Positions 6,501 to 12,683 of a DNA stretch of 12,683 nt are shown piece after piece. A program made the translations under genes and the position numbers. Source of the DNA: an uncultured Prevotella sp. (GTDB lineage Bacteria; Bacteroidota; Bacteroidia; Bacteroidales; Bacteroidaceae); assembly GCA_900770845.1 (NCBI GenBank), contig CAAGLS010000040.1, forward strand, positions 1 to 12,683, in the 5' to 3' direction. Position 1 is the first letter of the stretch. Each line of letters starts with the position of its first letter. The notes beneath the pieces are model-generated. The model was given only the letters and a program-made list of their open reading frames with translations. It was not told where the DNA came from and searched no databases.

Positions 6501-6581
6501 TTCTGCTCCGTCACATATTGAGCAAGCTCTGTGATCCTCTGATAACCATTCAATGTGGGTGTCCCTATGACGAAAACAGGA
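6501..6581. mobile_element. Short inverted-repeat element, copy 2
   Basis: It repeats TTGAGCAAGCTCTGT (6518-6532) and GTGGGTGTCCCTATGAC (6555-6571) and ends in TGACGAAAACAGGA (6568-6581), which is the exact reverse complement of the left end of copy 1 (6311-6324). Its own left end (TTCTGCTCCGTCA) is degenerate. Both copies translate similarly on the minus strand (VIGTPTL...QR[VI]TELAQ), so a shared coding ancestor cannot be excluded. Confidence 0.5.
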
Positions 6582-6638
6582 AAGATGTGCTGGCTGAGGC
6601 CAGCAGAAGGAGGAAGAGATAATGCAGGGGCTTCTTCA

Positions 6639-7193
6639 TCATTTCCATTTGATGGGACAATCTCTCTTGGACGATTCCACTGTGAGATAGTCGCGCGTGG
6701 CGAAATGAAACATTCCGGCCACGACACTGTAGGGGAACTGTCGCACAAAGCTGTTCATCTTGGCGACTGAATCGTTGTAAACCATTCGGATGAGCCTCAC
6801 TTTCTCCTCATATTCGGCCATGGAGTCCATAGACTGAGTGTAGAGTTCGGCAGCTTTCAGCTCGGGATATTGCTCTGCCACGGCCTGAATCCGTCCAATC
6901 ATAGTCTTCATCACCCGCTCTTTCTTCTCAACGTCTTCTGCAGTGTTGGAGCTTGTGTTGTTTCGTTGCTTGACAATCTCCCCCAGCGAGTCGTGCTCAC
7001 GCTGTGAATACTTCTCCACCATTCTCACAAGTCCGAGGATTAAATCCCAACGAGAGTTCAACTGGACGTCTATCCGTGAGAGGGCGTTCCTACAAAACCC
7101 TTCCATCTTCACCAGTGAGCGCTGACAGCAGATGATGTAAACGATGCACATCAAGCCAATCGTTGAAACAATGATGATGGTCAACAACAGCAT
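6639..7193 (-). CDS. LemA family protein
   Basis: A 184-residue protein with one N-terminal membrane helix (about residues 2-22) followed by a helical domain. The LemA hallmark is clear: SRIDVQLNSRWDLILGLVRMVEKYSQREHDSLGEIVKQRN (residues about 39-78, read in parts), then a polar linker, and AVAEQYPELKAAELYTQ and VYNDSVAKMNSFVRQFPYSVVAGMF at the C-terminal side. LemA proteins sit in the cytoplasmic membrane and often neighbour TPM or other envelope proteins. Their molecular role is not settled. It is the last gene of the leftward series, 64 bases after the phosphatase gene, so the two probably share a transcript. Confidence 0.85.
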   Translation of the reverse strand: MLLLTIIIVSTIGLMCIVYIICCQRSLVKMEGFCRNALSRIDVQLNSRWDLILGLVRMVEKYSQREHDSLGEIVKQRNNTSSNTAEDVEKKERVMKTMIGRIQAVAEQYPELKAAELYTQSMDSMAEYEEKVRLIRMVYNDSVAKMNSFVRQFPYSVVAGMFHFATRDYLTVESSKRDCPIKWK

Positions 7194-7257
7194 AATTTGT
7201 ATTTGAAGATTATAATTTCTCTGTGCATGATTCGGCGCGATGGCATTCTGCGTCTTT

Positions 7258-7986
7258 TCATTTGTCTGCTGCCACGTTCTTCACTTCCTTCCGTGCGGCC
7301 TTCACCGCTTTCTGGAAGCCCTCATCAGCATGCAGACGTGCCACGGCTGCCGAGGCTGCAATACGGGCAATGTCGACATCGCTCTGATAATGGTAGCCTG
7401 CAATGACGCGGCTCTGCCCGAATTCATAGCCCCGTCTCAGGATGGCTTCCTGATGGGCTGGATTGATTTCGGCCAAGACCAAAGCCACTGCCCATCCCGC
7501 GGATGAGTGGCTCGACGGATAGGAACCCGAATGAACGTGGCTTTCCTCCTCTTCGGGGATGAGGGTGCCTTCGTGGAACTGCACGAACGGACGCTTTCTC
7601 ATATAGTGCTTCTTGGCGCTCTTCGTTGCATCCACAGCCGCTGTGATGACGCGGTTGATGAGATAGTGGATGTTGGGAGTGGCTTTCCCAGACATCTCCA
7701 TGCCGAAGGCAGGGGAGAAGTTGGCGAGAATATGGTCTACGTCCATCTCGGCGTCTGCCACAGCCTGCCTGCCGCGATTGGTCTGCCTTATGCTTTTACC
7801 CCAATTATACTGCACCCAGTCGTTGAAGAAGTTCATGCTTGCCGTGTCGGGCGGTGTCGGCAGATACTGCACACCGTCGGGTATGGCTTCACGCGGTACG
7901 AATGAAGGATACTTCACTACTTCTTGTGCTGACACATAGAGAGTGAAGAAACTGAACAACAGTATGAATAGACAATTCTTTTTCAT
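7258..7986 (-). CDS. Secreted class A-type acid phosphatase (PAP2 superfamily)
   Basis: A 242-residue protein with a signal peptide (MKKNCLFILLFSFFTLYVSA, then QE). The three-part phosphatase signature is complete: K125-x6-R132-P133, P157-S-S-H160 (the usual Gly of PSGH is Ser) and S192-R193-x5-H199-x3-D203. H160 and H199 are the expected acid and nucleophile histidines. The size and soluble secreted form match PhoN-like non-specific acid phosphatases rather than lipid phosphatases with six membrane helices, so a periplasmic phosphomonoesterase is likely. It lies after the terminator 8076-8110 and so should have its own promoter, though no exact TAnnTTTG box is seen in the 90 bases upstream. 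Confidence 0.92.
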   Translation of the reverse strand: MKKNCLFILLFSFFTLYVSAQEVVKYPSFVPREAIPDGVQYLPTPPDTASMNFFNDWVQYNWGKSIRQTNRGRQAVADAEMDVDHILANFSPAFGMEMSGKATPNIHYLINRVITAAVDATKSAKKHYMRKRPFVQFHEGTLIPEEEESHVHSGSYPSSHSSAGWAVALVLAEINPAHQEAILRRGYEFGQSRVIAGYHYQSDVDIARIAASAAVARLHADEGFQKAVKAARKEVKNVAADK

Positions 7987-8075
7987 GTCGTCTTAGTGTT
8001 ATATAAATGTGTGGTACGGTTTATTTTTCTGATGCCGTTCCTGCGCACATTTGATTACAGAAATAAAAAATGAAA

Positions 8076-8110
8076 ACACCGCAAGAAAAAGTGCGTTTTT
8101 CCTGCGGTGT
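8076..8110 (-). terminator. Rho-independent terminator after the lipoprotein gene
   Basis: The arms ACACCGCAAGAAAAA and TTTTTCCTGCGGTGT pair at 14 of 15 positions around a 5-base loop. On the minus strand the stem is followed by a T-rich tract (TTTTCATTTTTTATT). It begins 16 bases beyond the lipoprotein stop. The plus-strand side has no T tract. Confidence 0.8.
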
Positions 8111-8126
8111 ATACATGTAGGTATGA

Positions 8127-8708
8127 TTACTCAGCAGCTCCTTCCTCAGCTCCAGCCTCTTCTTCAGAGCCTTCTTCTCCGGTGGCCTCTTCCTCAGTGC
8201 CTTCCTCAGTAGCTCCTTCCTCAGAAACTCCTTCCTCAGAAACCTGGGGCTGTGCTGGCTCTACCTTGGGTTCGGGCAGCGTGCCGTCCAAGAGCTTCTG
8301 CAGGGTAGCGGCGTCATAGGCAAAATCTACCTTGCCTGTTCCACCCTTCTCTTTGTACGAGTACACCAAGCTACCCTTGGCGTCAACAATGAGCTTGCAG
8401 AGGTTCTTGATGGAAGCGTCATCCTTCTGACCGTAGATGACCTGGTCCTTGTAGCCGGCTTGCTCACTTGCAGCCTTAACGTTAGCAAACGCCTCGGGTG
8501 CCAATTCATACACGTAAGTCACGGCCTTTGTGTTCTCATCAAAGGTGATGTCGGCCAATGTCGTCCCATTGCCTAAATCCTTAGGCACACCAAATTCTTT
8601 CTTTGATTTCTCTACAAAGGCTTTCACCTTACCTTCCTTGCTGCTGCAAGACATGAATGTGGCTGTGAGCGCGATCAGAGCCACAAGTCCCAAAATTAAT
8701 TTTTTCAT
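8127..8708 (-). CDS. Lipoprotein of unknown function with a glutamate-rich C-terminal tail
   Basis: A 193-residue protein. The signal MKKLILGLVALIALTATFMSC carries a lipobox-like FMSC (C21), and the following SSKEG is acidic-basic. The globular part (about 25-145) reads as a small alpha/beta domain. I do not recognise a named family with certainty. Residues 157-193 are a tail with 17 Glu in 37 residues and no Lys or Arg, made of SEEG/TEEG units. The DNA shows a 15-base tandem repeat (CTCCTTCCTCAGAAA on the plus strand, about 8206-8245). The domain resembles the secreted protein at 9272-9718 (GNG...F..N, IVDAKGSLVYSY versus MVDATLSVIYFN), suggesting paralogy. The -7-like TAATTTTA upstream is imperfect. 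Confidence 0.8.
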   Translation of the reverse strand: MKKLILGLVALIALTATFMSCSSKEGKVKAFVEKSKKEFGVPKDLGNGTTLADITFDENTKAVTYVYELAPEAFANVKAASEQAGYKDQVIYGQKDDASIKNLCKLIVDAKGSLVYSYKEKGGTGKVDFAYDAATLQKLLDGTLPEPKVEPAQPQVSEEGVSEEGATEEGTEEEATGEEGSEEEAGAEEGAAE

Positions 8709-8821
8709 AACTTTTTGTTGTTGTTAAATAAGTGAATAAAATAGATATAAAATTAAGTGATTGATTACAGATTTATCTGAAATATTGTATGCCCTTAAAG
8801 GTAGCGTCTGCACCCCCAGCA

Positions 8822-9214
8822 TTATTGATACTTGGGTGAAGTGCCGAAGCGGTTGGCATCGGGTTCGGAGTCACGCACGTACCATACAATCAGGAGTATG
8901 GCCCCGATGAGGGGGACGATGCACCATAACCAGTTGGCGCCGCTCTTGCCGATGTCATGCAGTCTGCGCCACGATATAGCAAGGGTGGGGATGAACGTGG
9001 CCAGACAGACCAAGCCATAGATGGCACCGGGCTTTCCGGAGATGGATAAGTCAATGGCGTAAGCGACAGCATAGAGTATCCATAGGAAGACCATAGCCCA
9101 CCAGAACTCGGAGCGGCGTGCGCGTCCCTTGAAATTGGCATAATTGCCAAAGAATGATTTTACAGCTTCGCCGAAACCCATCTGGGATTTGGCTTGAAAA
9201 TTCACGTTTGTCAT
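8822..9214 (-). CDS. DUF805 family inner membrane protein
   Basis: A 130-residue protein from ATG 9214. The conserved DUF805 motifs are present: FFGNYANFKGRARRSEFWWA (21-40), then hydrophobic helices at about 39-57, 64-82 and 95-113, RRLHDIGKSGANW (83-95) and a charged end DSEPDANRFG. The family (E. coli YhaH/YhaI type) has no fixed biochemical role. An upstream ATG at 9259 would add 15 residues (MENAEIIINTLINIA). I prefer 9214 because a conserved family start and an A-rich leader (aataaacatcgca) fit better. It follows the small secreted protein gene by 57 bases, so co-transcription is likely. Confidence 0.88.
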   Translation of the reverse strand: MTNVNFQAKSQMGFGEAVKSFFGNYANFKGRARRSEFWWAMVFLWILYAVAYAIDLSISGKPGAIYGLVCLATFIPTLAISWRRLHDIGKSGANWLWCIVPLIGAILLIVWYVRDSEPDANRFGTSPKYQ

Positions 9215-9271
9215 TGCGATGTTTATTAGAGTGTTGATGATTATTTCTGCGTTTTCCAACCAGACAGTTTT

Positions 9272-9718
9272 CTATTCTTCAGTCTGTGGAGAGAGCGCTT
9301 CTTCCAGTTCTTCCGAGGTGAATACGAGCGTGTGGAAGTGTTCCTTGTCCTGTGTGTCGGCGTTGAAATAAATCACGCTCAGCGTAGCGTCCACCATGTG
9401 GAGCAATGCCATCATGCCCAACTTCTCCTCATCCTTCATAGCCTTCTCCAGATAGTCCGCTTTTGCCACGTCAGGATGAGTCCCTATCTGCTCATATTTC
9501 TCAGCGTCCACACCGTAAGCAATGTTCATCTGGTTGTCCTCAAATCCCATGACCAGTATGAAGCCGTTGCCGTCATTGACCGGACACTTGGCGTTGACTT
9601 CCTCCACATAGTCTTGTAGTGTCTTCTCTACCTCTTCCTTGCTCATTTCCTGTGCGCTGACGGTCAGTGCGATGGTCAGGAGCAGCAGCGTGGCAAGACA
9701 TTTCTTAATTGTTCTCAT
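9272..9718 (-). CDS. Small secreted protein of unknown function
   Basis: A 148-residue protein with a signal peptide (MRTIKKCLATLLLLTIALTVSA, then QE) and a mature part of about 126 residues. I do not recognise a named family. The mature part has an acidic helix-like start (MSKEEVEKTLQDYVEEVNAKCP), GNGFILVMGFEDNQMNIAYGV, a charged middle, MVDATLSVIYFN, then TSEELEEAL. The order of these elements parallels the lipoprotein at 8127-8708. It lies 182 bases after the zinc-ribbon gene, with a short ACTCCTTAA repeat in the gap, and just before the DUF805 gene. Confidence 0.8.
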   Translation of the reverse strand: MRTIKKCLATLLLLTIALTVSAQEMSKEEVEKTLQDYVEEVNAKCPVNDGNGFILVMGFEDNQMNIAYGVDAEKYEQIGTHPDVAKADYLEKAMKDEEKLGMMALLHMVDATLSVIYFNADTQDKEHFHTLVFTSEELEEALSPQTEE

Positions 9719-9833
9719 AAGGTTTAAACTGATTTTATTAAGAGGAGTAATCCTTCTGGGGGAGTAAAAAGGGGAGTAAAGAGGAACAACACTACTGAAT
9801 GGATTGTTGTATCCGTCAAGTGTGATGTCTTTG

Positions 9834-9866
9834 ACTCCTCAAACTCCTTAAACTCCTTAAAACTCC
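9834..9866. repeat. Short tandem array of ACTCCTTAA units
   Basis: ACTCCTCAA, ACTCCTTAA, ACTCCTTAAA and ACTCC follow head to tail. The array lies 34 bases past the stop of the zinc-ribbon gene, in the 182-base gap before the next leftward gene. The unit length of about 9 bases and the ACTC start recall the array at 3211-3277. Confidence 0.7.
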
Positions 9867-9900
9867 ATTTACTTCTTCTTGGTTTCTTCTATTTGCGAAA

Positions 9901-10977
9901 TCAGAACAGGCCCAATGCGTAGAGCAATGCGATGACGGCTGCCGACACCAGCAGGATGACACCCACCACAAGGGCTTTGTTGACGGGATACTCTCCATGA
10001 CACTCGCCGTTGAAGCCATTGATGGCGAAGGTATAACTCTTGTCGCCCACCATAAACACGCCGATGAATACGGGCAGGAGCAGCATCTTGAATTTCACCG
10101 CGTCGTAGTTCGTGGTCTTTTGCGTGATGCGCTGTTCGCTTCCTCCGATGTCGCTCTCGATTTTGTCCTCTATCTCCTCCTCCATCTTCTTCTTGGCCTC
10201 CTCGAAGCCTTCCTTGAAGCCTATGGAGTAGACGTCGGTGGTGAATCCTGCGGCAAACTCCGGCTTGTAGGGCACCACATTCTTCAGGTCCCATGCTCCG
10301 TAATCGGTCACTTCCTTTGCCACAGAGTCGGGCAGGCTCTTGGATGCAGGCACCAGAATGTCGTCAAAGTCCTTGAGCACCATGCCCGACACCTCTTTCC
10401 ATTCTGTCTCTGTGGTTTCGTTGCCGTCCTTATCTTTTTTTGTCGTTTTGTCGCCTCTTTTGCCCGTATAGGCTGTTGAGGTCTGCGCGTCGAAGGTCCA
10501 GAAGGGCAGGTAGACGCCCTTGAAGCTGTCGGCCACCACAGAGCCATCCTTGAATTTGCGCGGGCAGAAGAACTTTCCGTTCAGCCAAGTGCTGAAGATT
10601 TCGGCGCATTGGCTCTTGTCTATCTTGAAGGGAACGATATATTCCGGCTTCCATACCCGCTTCACCTCTGCCTGGTCCATGATGATCGGCGTGCCGCAGA
10701 ACGGGCATTTGGCCGAACTCTGGCCATTCAGCGTCACGGTGGCTCCGCATTGCTTGCATTTCAGCTCTTGCGTTTCCTCTCCGGCTCGGCTCAGATCCTC
10801 GTCGGTCTTTGCCGCCCACTCCTTGAAATCATTCTCCTTGGGGGTCTCTGTGGTCGTGTCGAGATCCTTTGTGGCACCGCAATAGACGCATTTCAGCTTT
10901 TGGTCTTTCGGTGAGTACTCCATTGCGCCGCCACACGACGGACATTTGGTCTGCATAGTATCTTTGTTGTTAGTCAT
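9901..10977 (-). CDS. Double zinc-ribbon membrane protein, YdjG-like
   Basis: A 358-residue protein. Two TFIIB-type zinc ribbons are visible: CPSC (C12, C15) with CVYC (C30, C33), and CKQC (C74, C77) with CPFC (C91, C94). A beta-rich middle follows (VPFKIDKSQCAEIFSTWL, YLPFWTFDAQTSTAYTGKRG), then KMLLLPVFIGVFMVGDKSYTFAINGFNGECHGEYP, the conserved end of this family, and one membrane helix (about 336-356). Such proteins are often mislabelled as helicase or TFIIB proteins. The likely role is a membrane-bound partner of the SPFH protein encoded 38 bases upstream, as for YdjG and YdjI of Bacillus subtilis. ATG 10977 precedes the first ribbon; an internal ATG at 10956 is possible. Confidence 0.82.
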   Translation of the reverse strand: MTNNKDTMQTKCPSCGGAMEYSPKDQKLKCVYCGATKDLDTTTETPKENDFKEWAAKTDEDLSRAGEETQELKCKQCGATVTLNGQSSAKCPFCGTPIIMDQAEVKRVWKPEYIVPFKIDKSQCAEIFSTWLNGKFFCPRKFKDGSVVADSFKGVYLPFWTFDAQTSTAYTGKRGDKTTKKDKDGNETTETEWKEVSGMVLKDFDDILVPASKSLPDSVAKEVTDYGAWDLKNVVPYKPEFAAGFTTDVYSIGFKEGFEEAKKKMEEEIEDKIESDIGGSEQRITQKTTNYDAVKFKMLLLPVFIGVFMVGDKSYTFAINGFNGECHGEYPVNKALVVGVILLVSAAVIALLYALGLF

Positions 10978-11015
10978 GTCTCTTGATGTTTAAAGGGATT
11001 GTTGTCAATTGATTG

Positions 11016-12152
11016 TCATGCGCCGGGTATGGGTGGAGGCGTGGGGCCGAAGAACTGCGACAGCGCTGCCTGTGAGGATGCCGGTGCCCAGGCTGGCATG
11101 TTGTTGGTCCATACCAACGTTTGCGCGGTGAGCTGTCCGCTCTGTGCCATTTGCTGCAATTGGGCGAGATTATACGGTCCCTGCTGCTGTCCGTTGGCCG
11201 CTACATAATAGCTCACGGCTCCCGGAATGGGCGGCGGAGCGCCTGCGCCCTGTGTCTGAGGCTGCCCTGCAGGCTGTTGCTGCTGCATGTTCTGCGCCAT
11301 TTGGTTTGCCATGGCGAATCCCATGCCCATGCCCATGGCTCCCGTACCCATGTTGGCACCACCTGCACCGTTGTTGGCACCGTCTTTCATGGCATCGGCA
11401 AACTGCATCTGCGTGTAGCTGTTCATGTTGCCCTGACCGATTACGCCCATGCTGGTCCTGCGGTCGAGAGCCTGTTCCACAGCCTCTGGCAGCGAGATGT
11501 TCTCCACCAAGAATTTGGTGAGCTGCAGTCCATACCCGCCGAAGTCGCCTTTCAGAGCTTTGGTCAGCTCTTCCGAGAACTCATTGAGGTTGGCTGCCAT
11601 GTCCAGCGCTGCCACTTTGCTCTCTGCCAGATAGTCGGTGAATTTGGTGATGACGAAGTTGCGCAGCTGCTCGGTGATGTTGTCTGTGGTATAGTTGCCG
11701 TTTGTGCCCGCCACCTTAGTGAGGAAAGCCTTCGGGTCAGTGTCCACCTTGAAGCAATAGCTGCCGAACGCCCGCATGCGCAAGGGGCCGAACTCCGGGT
11801 CGCGCATCATGATGGGGTTGGCAGTGCCCCACTTTATATTGATGAACTCCTTGGTGTTGACAAAGTAGACATCCACCTTGAAAGGAGAATTGAAGCCATA
11901 CTTCCAACCACGTATTGTGGAGAGGATGGGCATGTTCTGCGTCGTCAGCTGATAGCGGCCCGGCTGAAAGACATCAGCAAACTGTCCTTCGTTTACAAGA
12001 ATGGCCACTTGGCTCTCGCGGACGGTGAGCTGGGCGCCGTTCTTGATTTCTGACTGGTATCGCGGAAAGCGGTACACGATGGTATCATTCGTATTGTCGG
12101 TCCATTCTATGATGTCAATGAACTCGTTTCTTAGCTTGTTGAATAACCCCAT
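11016..12152 (-). CDS. SPFH (band 7) domain protein, virion-core/YdjI-like, with C-terminal GYF_2 domain
   Basis: A 378-residue protein. The start (MGLFNKLRNEFIDIIEW, residues 1-17) and the SPFH domain (about 25-240: LTVRESQVAILVNEGQFADVFQPGRYQL, then TKEFINIKWGT, MRAFGSYCFKV and LTKFLVENISLPEAVEQALDRR, given in parts) match the YdjI/virion-core-like subgroup, which lacks a membrane helix. A Gly/Met/Gln-rich linker follows (about 243-305). The end is a GYF_2 (DUF4339) domain, SYYVAANGQQQGPYNLAQL to LVWTNNMPAWAPA (about 314-358). The motif PPPIPGA occurs twice, at 306-312 and 372-378, on each side of this domain. SPFH proteins form membrane-associated oligomers. It is the first gene of the leftward series, and a -7 box lies at 12206-12213. 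Confidence 0.88.
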   Translation of the reverse strand: MGLFNKLRNEFIDIIEWTDNTNDTIVYRFPRYQSEIKNGAQLTVRESQVAILVNEGQFADVFQPGRYQLTTQNMPILSTIRGWKYGFNSPFKVDVYFVNTKEFINIKWGTANPIMMRDPEFGPLRMRAFGSYCFKVDTDPKAFLTKVAGTNGNYTTDNITEQLRNFVITKFTDYLAESKVAALDMAANLNEFSEELTKALKGDFGGYGLQLTKFLVENISLPEAVEQALDRRTSMGVIGQGNMNSYTQMQFADAMKDGANNGAGGANMGTGAMGMGMGFAMANQMAQNMQQQQPAGQPQTQGAGAPPPIPGAVSYYVAANGQQQGPYNLAQLQQMAQSGQLTAQTLVWTNNMPAWAPASSQAALSQFFGPTPPPIPGA

Positions 12153-12481
12153 ACTCGTTCAATGTTTAAAAAAGTCATTTGATAATTTTTTGAATTTCTC
12201 TGCTGCAAAATTAGGCCTTTTGGCTTTTCGGGAGCTTATCATCTTCCCTAAAAAGGTTATCATGTAAAAAGAAATTGTTGTTTTTGAAAGAATTCGCCCT
12301 GATTTCTGCAGCAAATTGCGTTTTCTTTCATTTTGGACCTCTACAAGTGGAACACAAACGGTCTTTTATCCACCAGATGCGTCCTGCCTGGTCTTATTCA
12401 ACTTAGGATGCAAGTCGGCAATCTCAGCCCTTTGGGGCTTTACTTCCAAAATAGGGTGTTCAATTTGTTGTACCCACTTTT
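12153..12481. other. Intergenic region upstream of the SPFH gene
   Basis: This stretch holds the putative SPFH promoter, AT-rich DNA, and a small hairpin AGCCC-TTTG-GGGCT (12426-12439). Short protein-like frames lie on both strands between 12366 and 12500, but none has support as a gene. Confidence 0.5.
12206..12213 (-). promoter_or_regulatory. Putative -7 promoter box for the SPFH/zinc-ribbon operon
   Basis: On the minus strand TAATTTTG (12213-12206) matches TAnnTTTG exactly and lies about 54 bases before the ATG at 12152. No TTG is seen 19-21 bases upstream, so support is partial. Confidence 0.45.
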
Positions 12482-12569
12482 AGGCGGTTCTAAAAATTAG
12501 GTATAAAAACCAAGCCGATGTGGATGCATGCATCCACATCGGCTAATTTTCTCAACCTAATTATAGGCT
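12482..12569. mobile_element. Short relative of the palindromic element (copy C)
   Basis: The left end AGGCGGTTCTAAAAATTAG (12482-12500) is the terminal repeat of copy A minus one base. The right end CTAATTATAGGCT (12557-12569) looks like a decayed inverted copy. The interior differs from copies A and B: it is mainly a perfect 32-base palindrome. Its right end overlaps the first bases of copy B. Confidence 0.55.
12513..12544. terminator. Perfect 32-bp palindrome, possible terminator
   Basis: AGCCGATGTGGATGCA (12513-12528) is followed directly by its exact reverse complement (12529-12544). On the minus strand the stem is followed by TGGTTTTTATAC, a T-run fitting intrinsic termination of leftward transcription entering from the right. 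On the plus strand AATTTTC follows. With no loop spacer it could also form a DNA cruciform. Confidence 0.55.
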
Positions 12570-12683
12570 GGTTCTATAAATTAGGCTGATAGAATTATCG
12601 ATAAAGTGCAGTTGTCGTTTCGGTCGTCTTCTGCATCTATCGGTCTCAAAACGTCAAGTCTCATCGGTCGTGTAGCCCGCTAC
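12565..12683. mobile_element. Palindromic MITE-like element copy B, cut by the window edge
   Basis: It starts AGGCTGGTTCTATAAATTAG (12565-12584) and follows copy A through GTCGTTTCGGTCG, TTCTGCATCTATCGG, CTCAAAACGTCAAGTCTCA and CGGTCGTGTAGCCCGCTAC. The core from 12614 to 12683 differs from copy A (763-832) at only about three positions; the outer left 30 bases differ more. The right half lies outside the window. Confidence 0.8.

Noticed and set aside
6332..6622. 96-codon plus-strand frame after the AraC-like gene
   Set aside because: It is only the translation of two repeat-element copies and the CGCAGATT hairpin (Arg/Leu-rich middle). No leader or domain supports a gene.
7258..7986. Lipid phosphatase or undecaprenyl pyrophosphatase
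   Set aside because: The protein has a signal peptide and no multiple membrane helices, and the complete class A-type motif favours a soluble secreted acid phosphatase.
8107..8319. Serine-rich 70-codon plus-strand frame
   Set aside because: It is the antisense of the glutamate-rich repeat tail and overlaps the terminator of the real gene.
9901..10977. Primosomal helicase or transcription factor TFIIB
   Set aside because: Only the zinc ribbons resemble these; there is no helicase motif, and a C-terminal membrane helix plus the SPFH neighbour fit a YdjG-like membrane protein.
11121..12053. 310-codon open frame antisense to the SPFH gene
   Set aside because: The minus-strand frame has clear SPFH and GYF_2 domains; the antisense protein has biased His/Leu/Arg composition and no family features.

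Overview
The window looks like a chromosome segment from the Bacteroidetes, most likely Prevotella or a close relative. Several intergenic regions carry the Bacteroidetes -7 promoter box TAnnTTTG, twice with TTG or TTTG placed 19 bases upstream. Start codons lack Shine-Dalgarno sequences and are preceded by A-rich stretches. The gene content fits too: a BspA-type leucine-rich-repeat protein, a membrane-embedded AraC-like regulator, a glutaminyl cyclase of the M28 fold, and signal peptides ending in Ala-Gln. I see no tRNA, rRNA, CRISPR array or intact transposase.

Left part (1-3028): three peptide-acting enzymes. The 3' end of an M19 dipeptidase gene and a complete glutaminyl-peptide cyclotransferase gene point rightward. 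A C1 (bleomycin hydrolase-like) lipoprotein peptidase converges on them. Between the first two genes lies a 194-base imperfect palindrome with 20-base terminal inverted repeats. It is one of at least three related elements; the other two abut each other at the right edge of the window.

Middle (3029-6638): an array of 9-10-base repeats, then a secreted BspA-like protein with an exact 78-base internal periodicity. Its reading frame seems to have broken near the 3' end, leaving a decayed tail. Next comes a promoter and a multi-pass membrane AraC regulator, then a 330-base region built from two related short inverted-repeat elements around an imperfect hairpin.

Right part (6639-12152): seven genes, all leftward. 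In transcription order they are an SPFH (band 7) protein with a GYF_2 domain, a double zinc-ribbon membrane protein, a small secreted protein, a DUF805 membrane protein, a lipoprotein with a glutamate-rich tail, a class A-type acid phosphatase (PAP2) and a LemA protein. The first two resemble the YdjI/YdjG pair that Bacillus subtilis encodes with a PspA protein. With DUF805 and LemA they suggest a membrane-homeostasis cluster, though no PspA homologue is visible here. The secreted protein and the lipoprotein look like distant paralogues on either side of the DUF805 gene. A clear terminator after the lipoprotein gene separates the phosphatase and LemA genes from the upstream block.

One theme ties the window together. 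The three non-lipoprotein secreted proteins (BspA-like, phosphatase, small secreted protein) all have a signal peptide ending AXA or XSA followed by Gln-Glu. Cleavage there would expose an N-terminal glutamine, the substrate of the glutaminyl cyclase encoded at the left.
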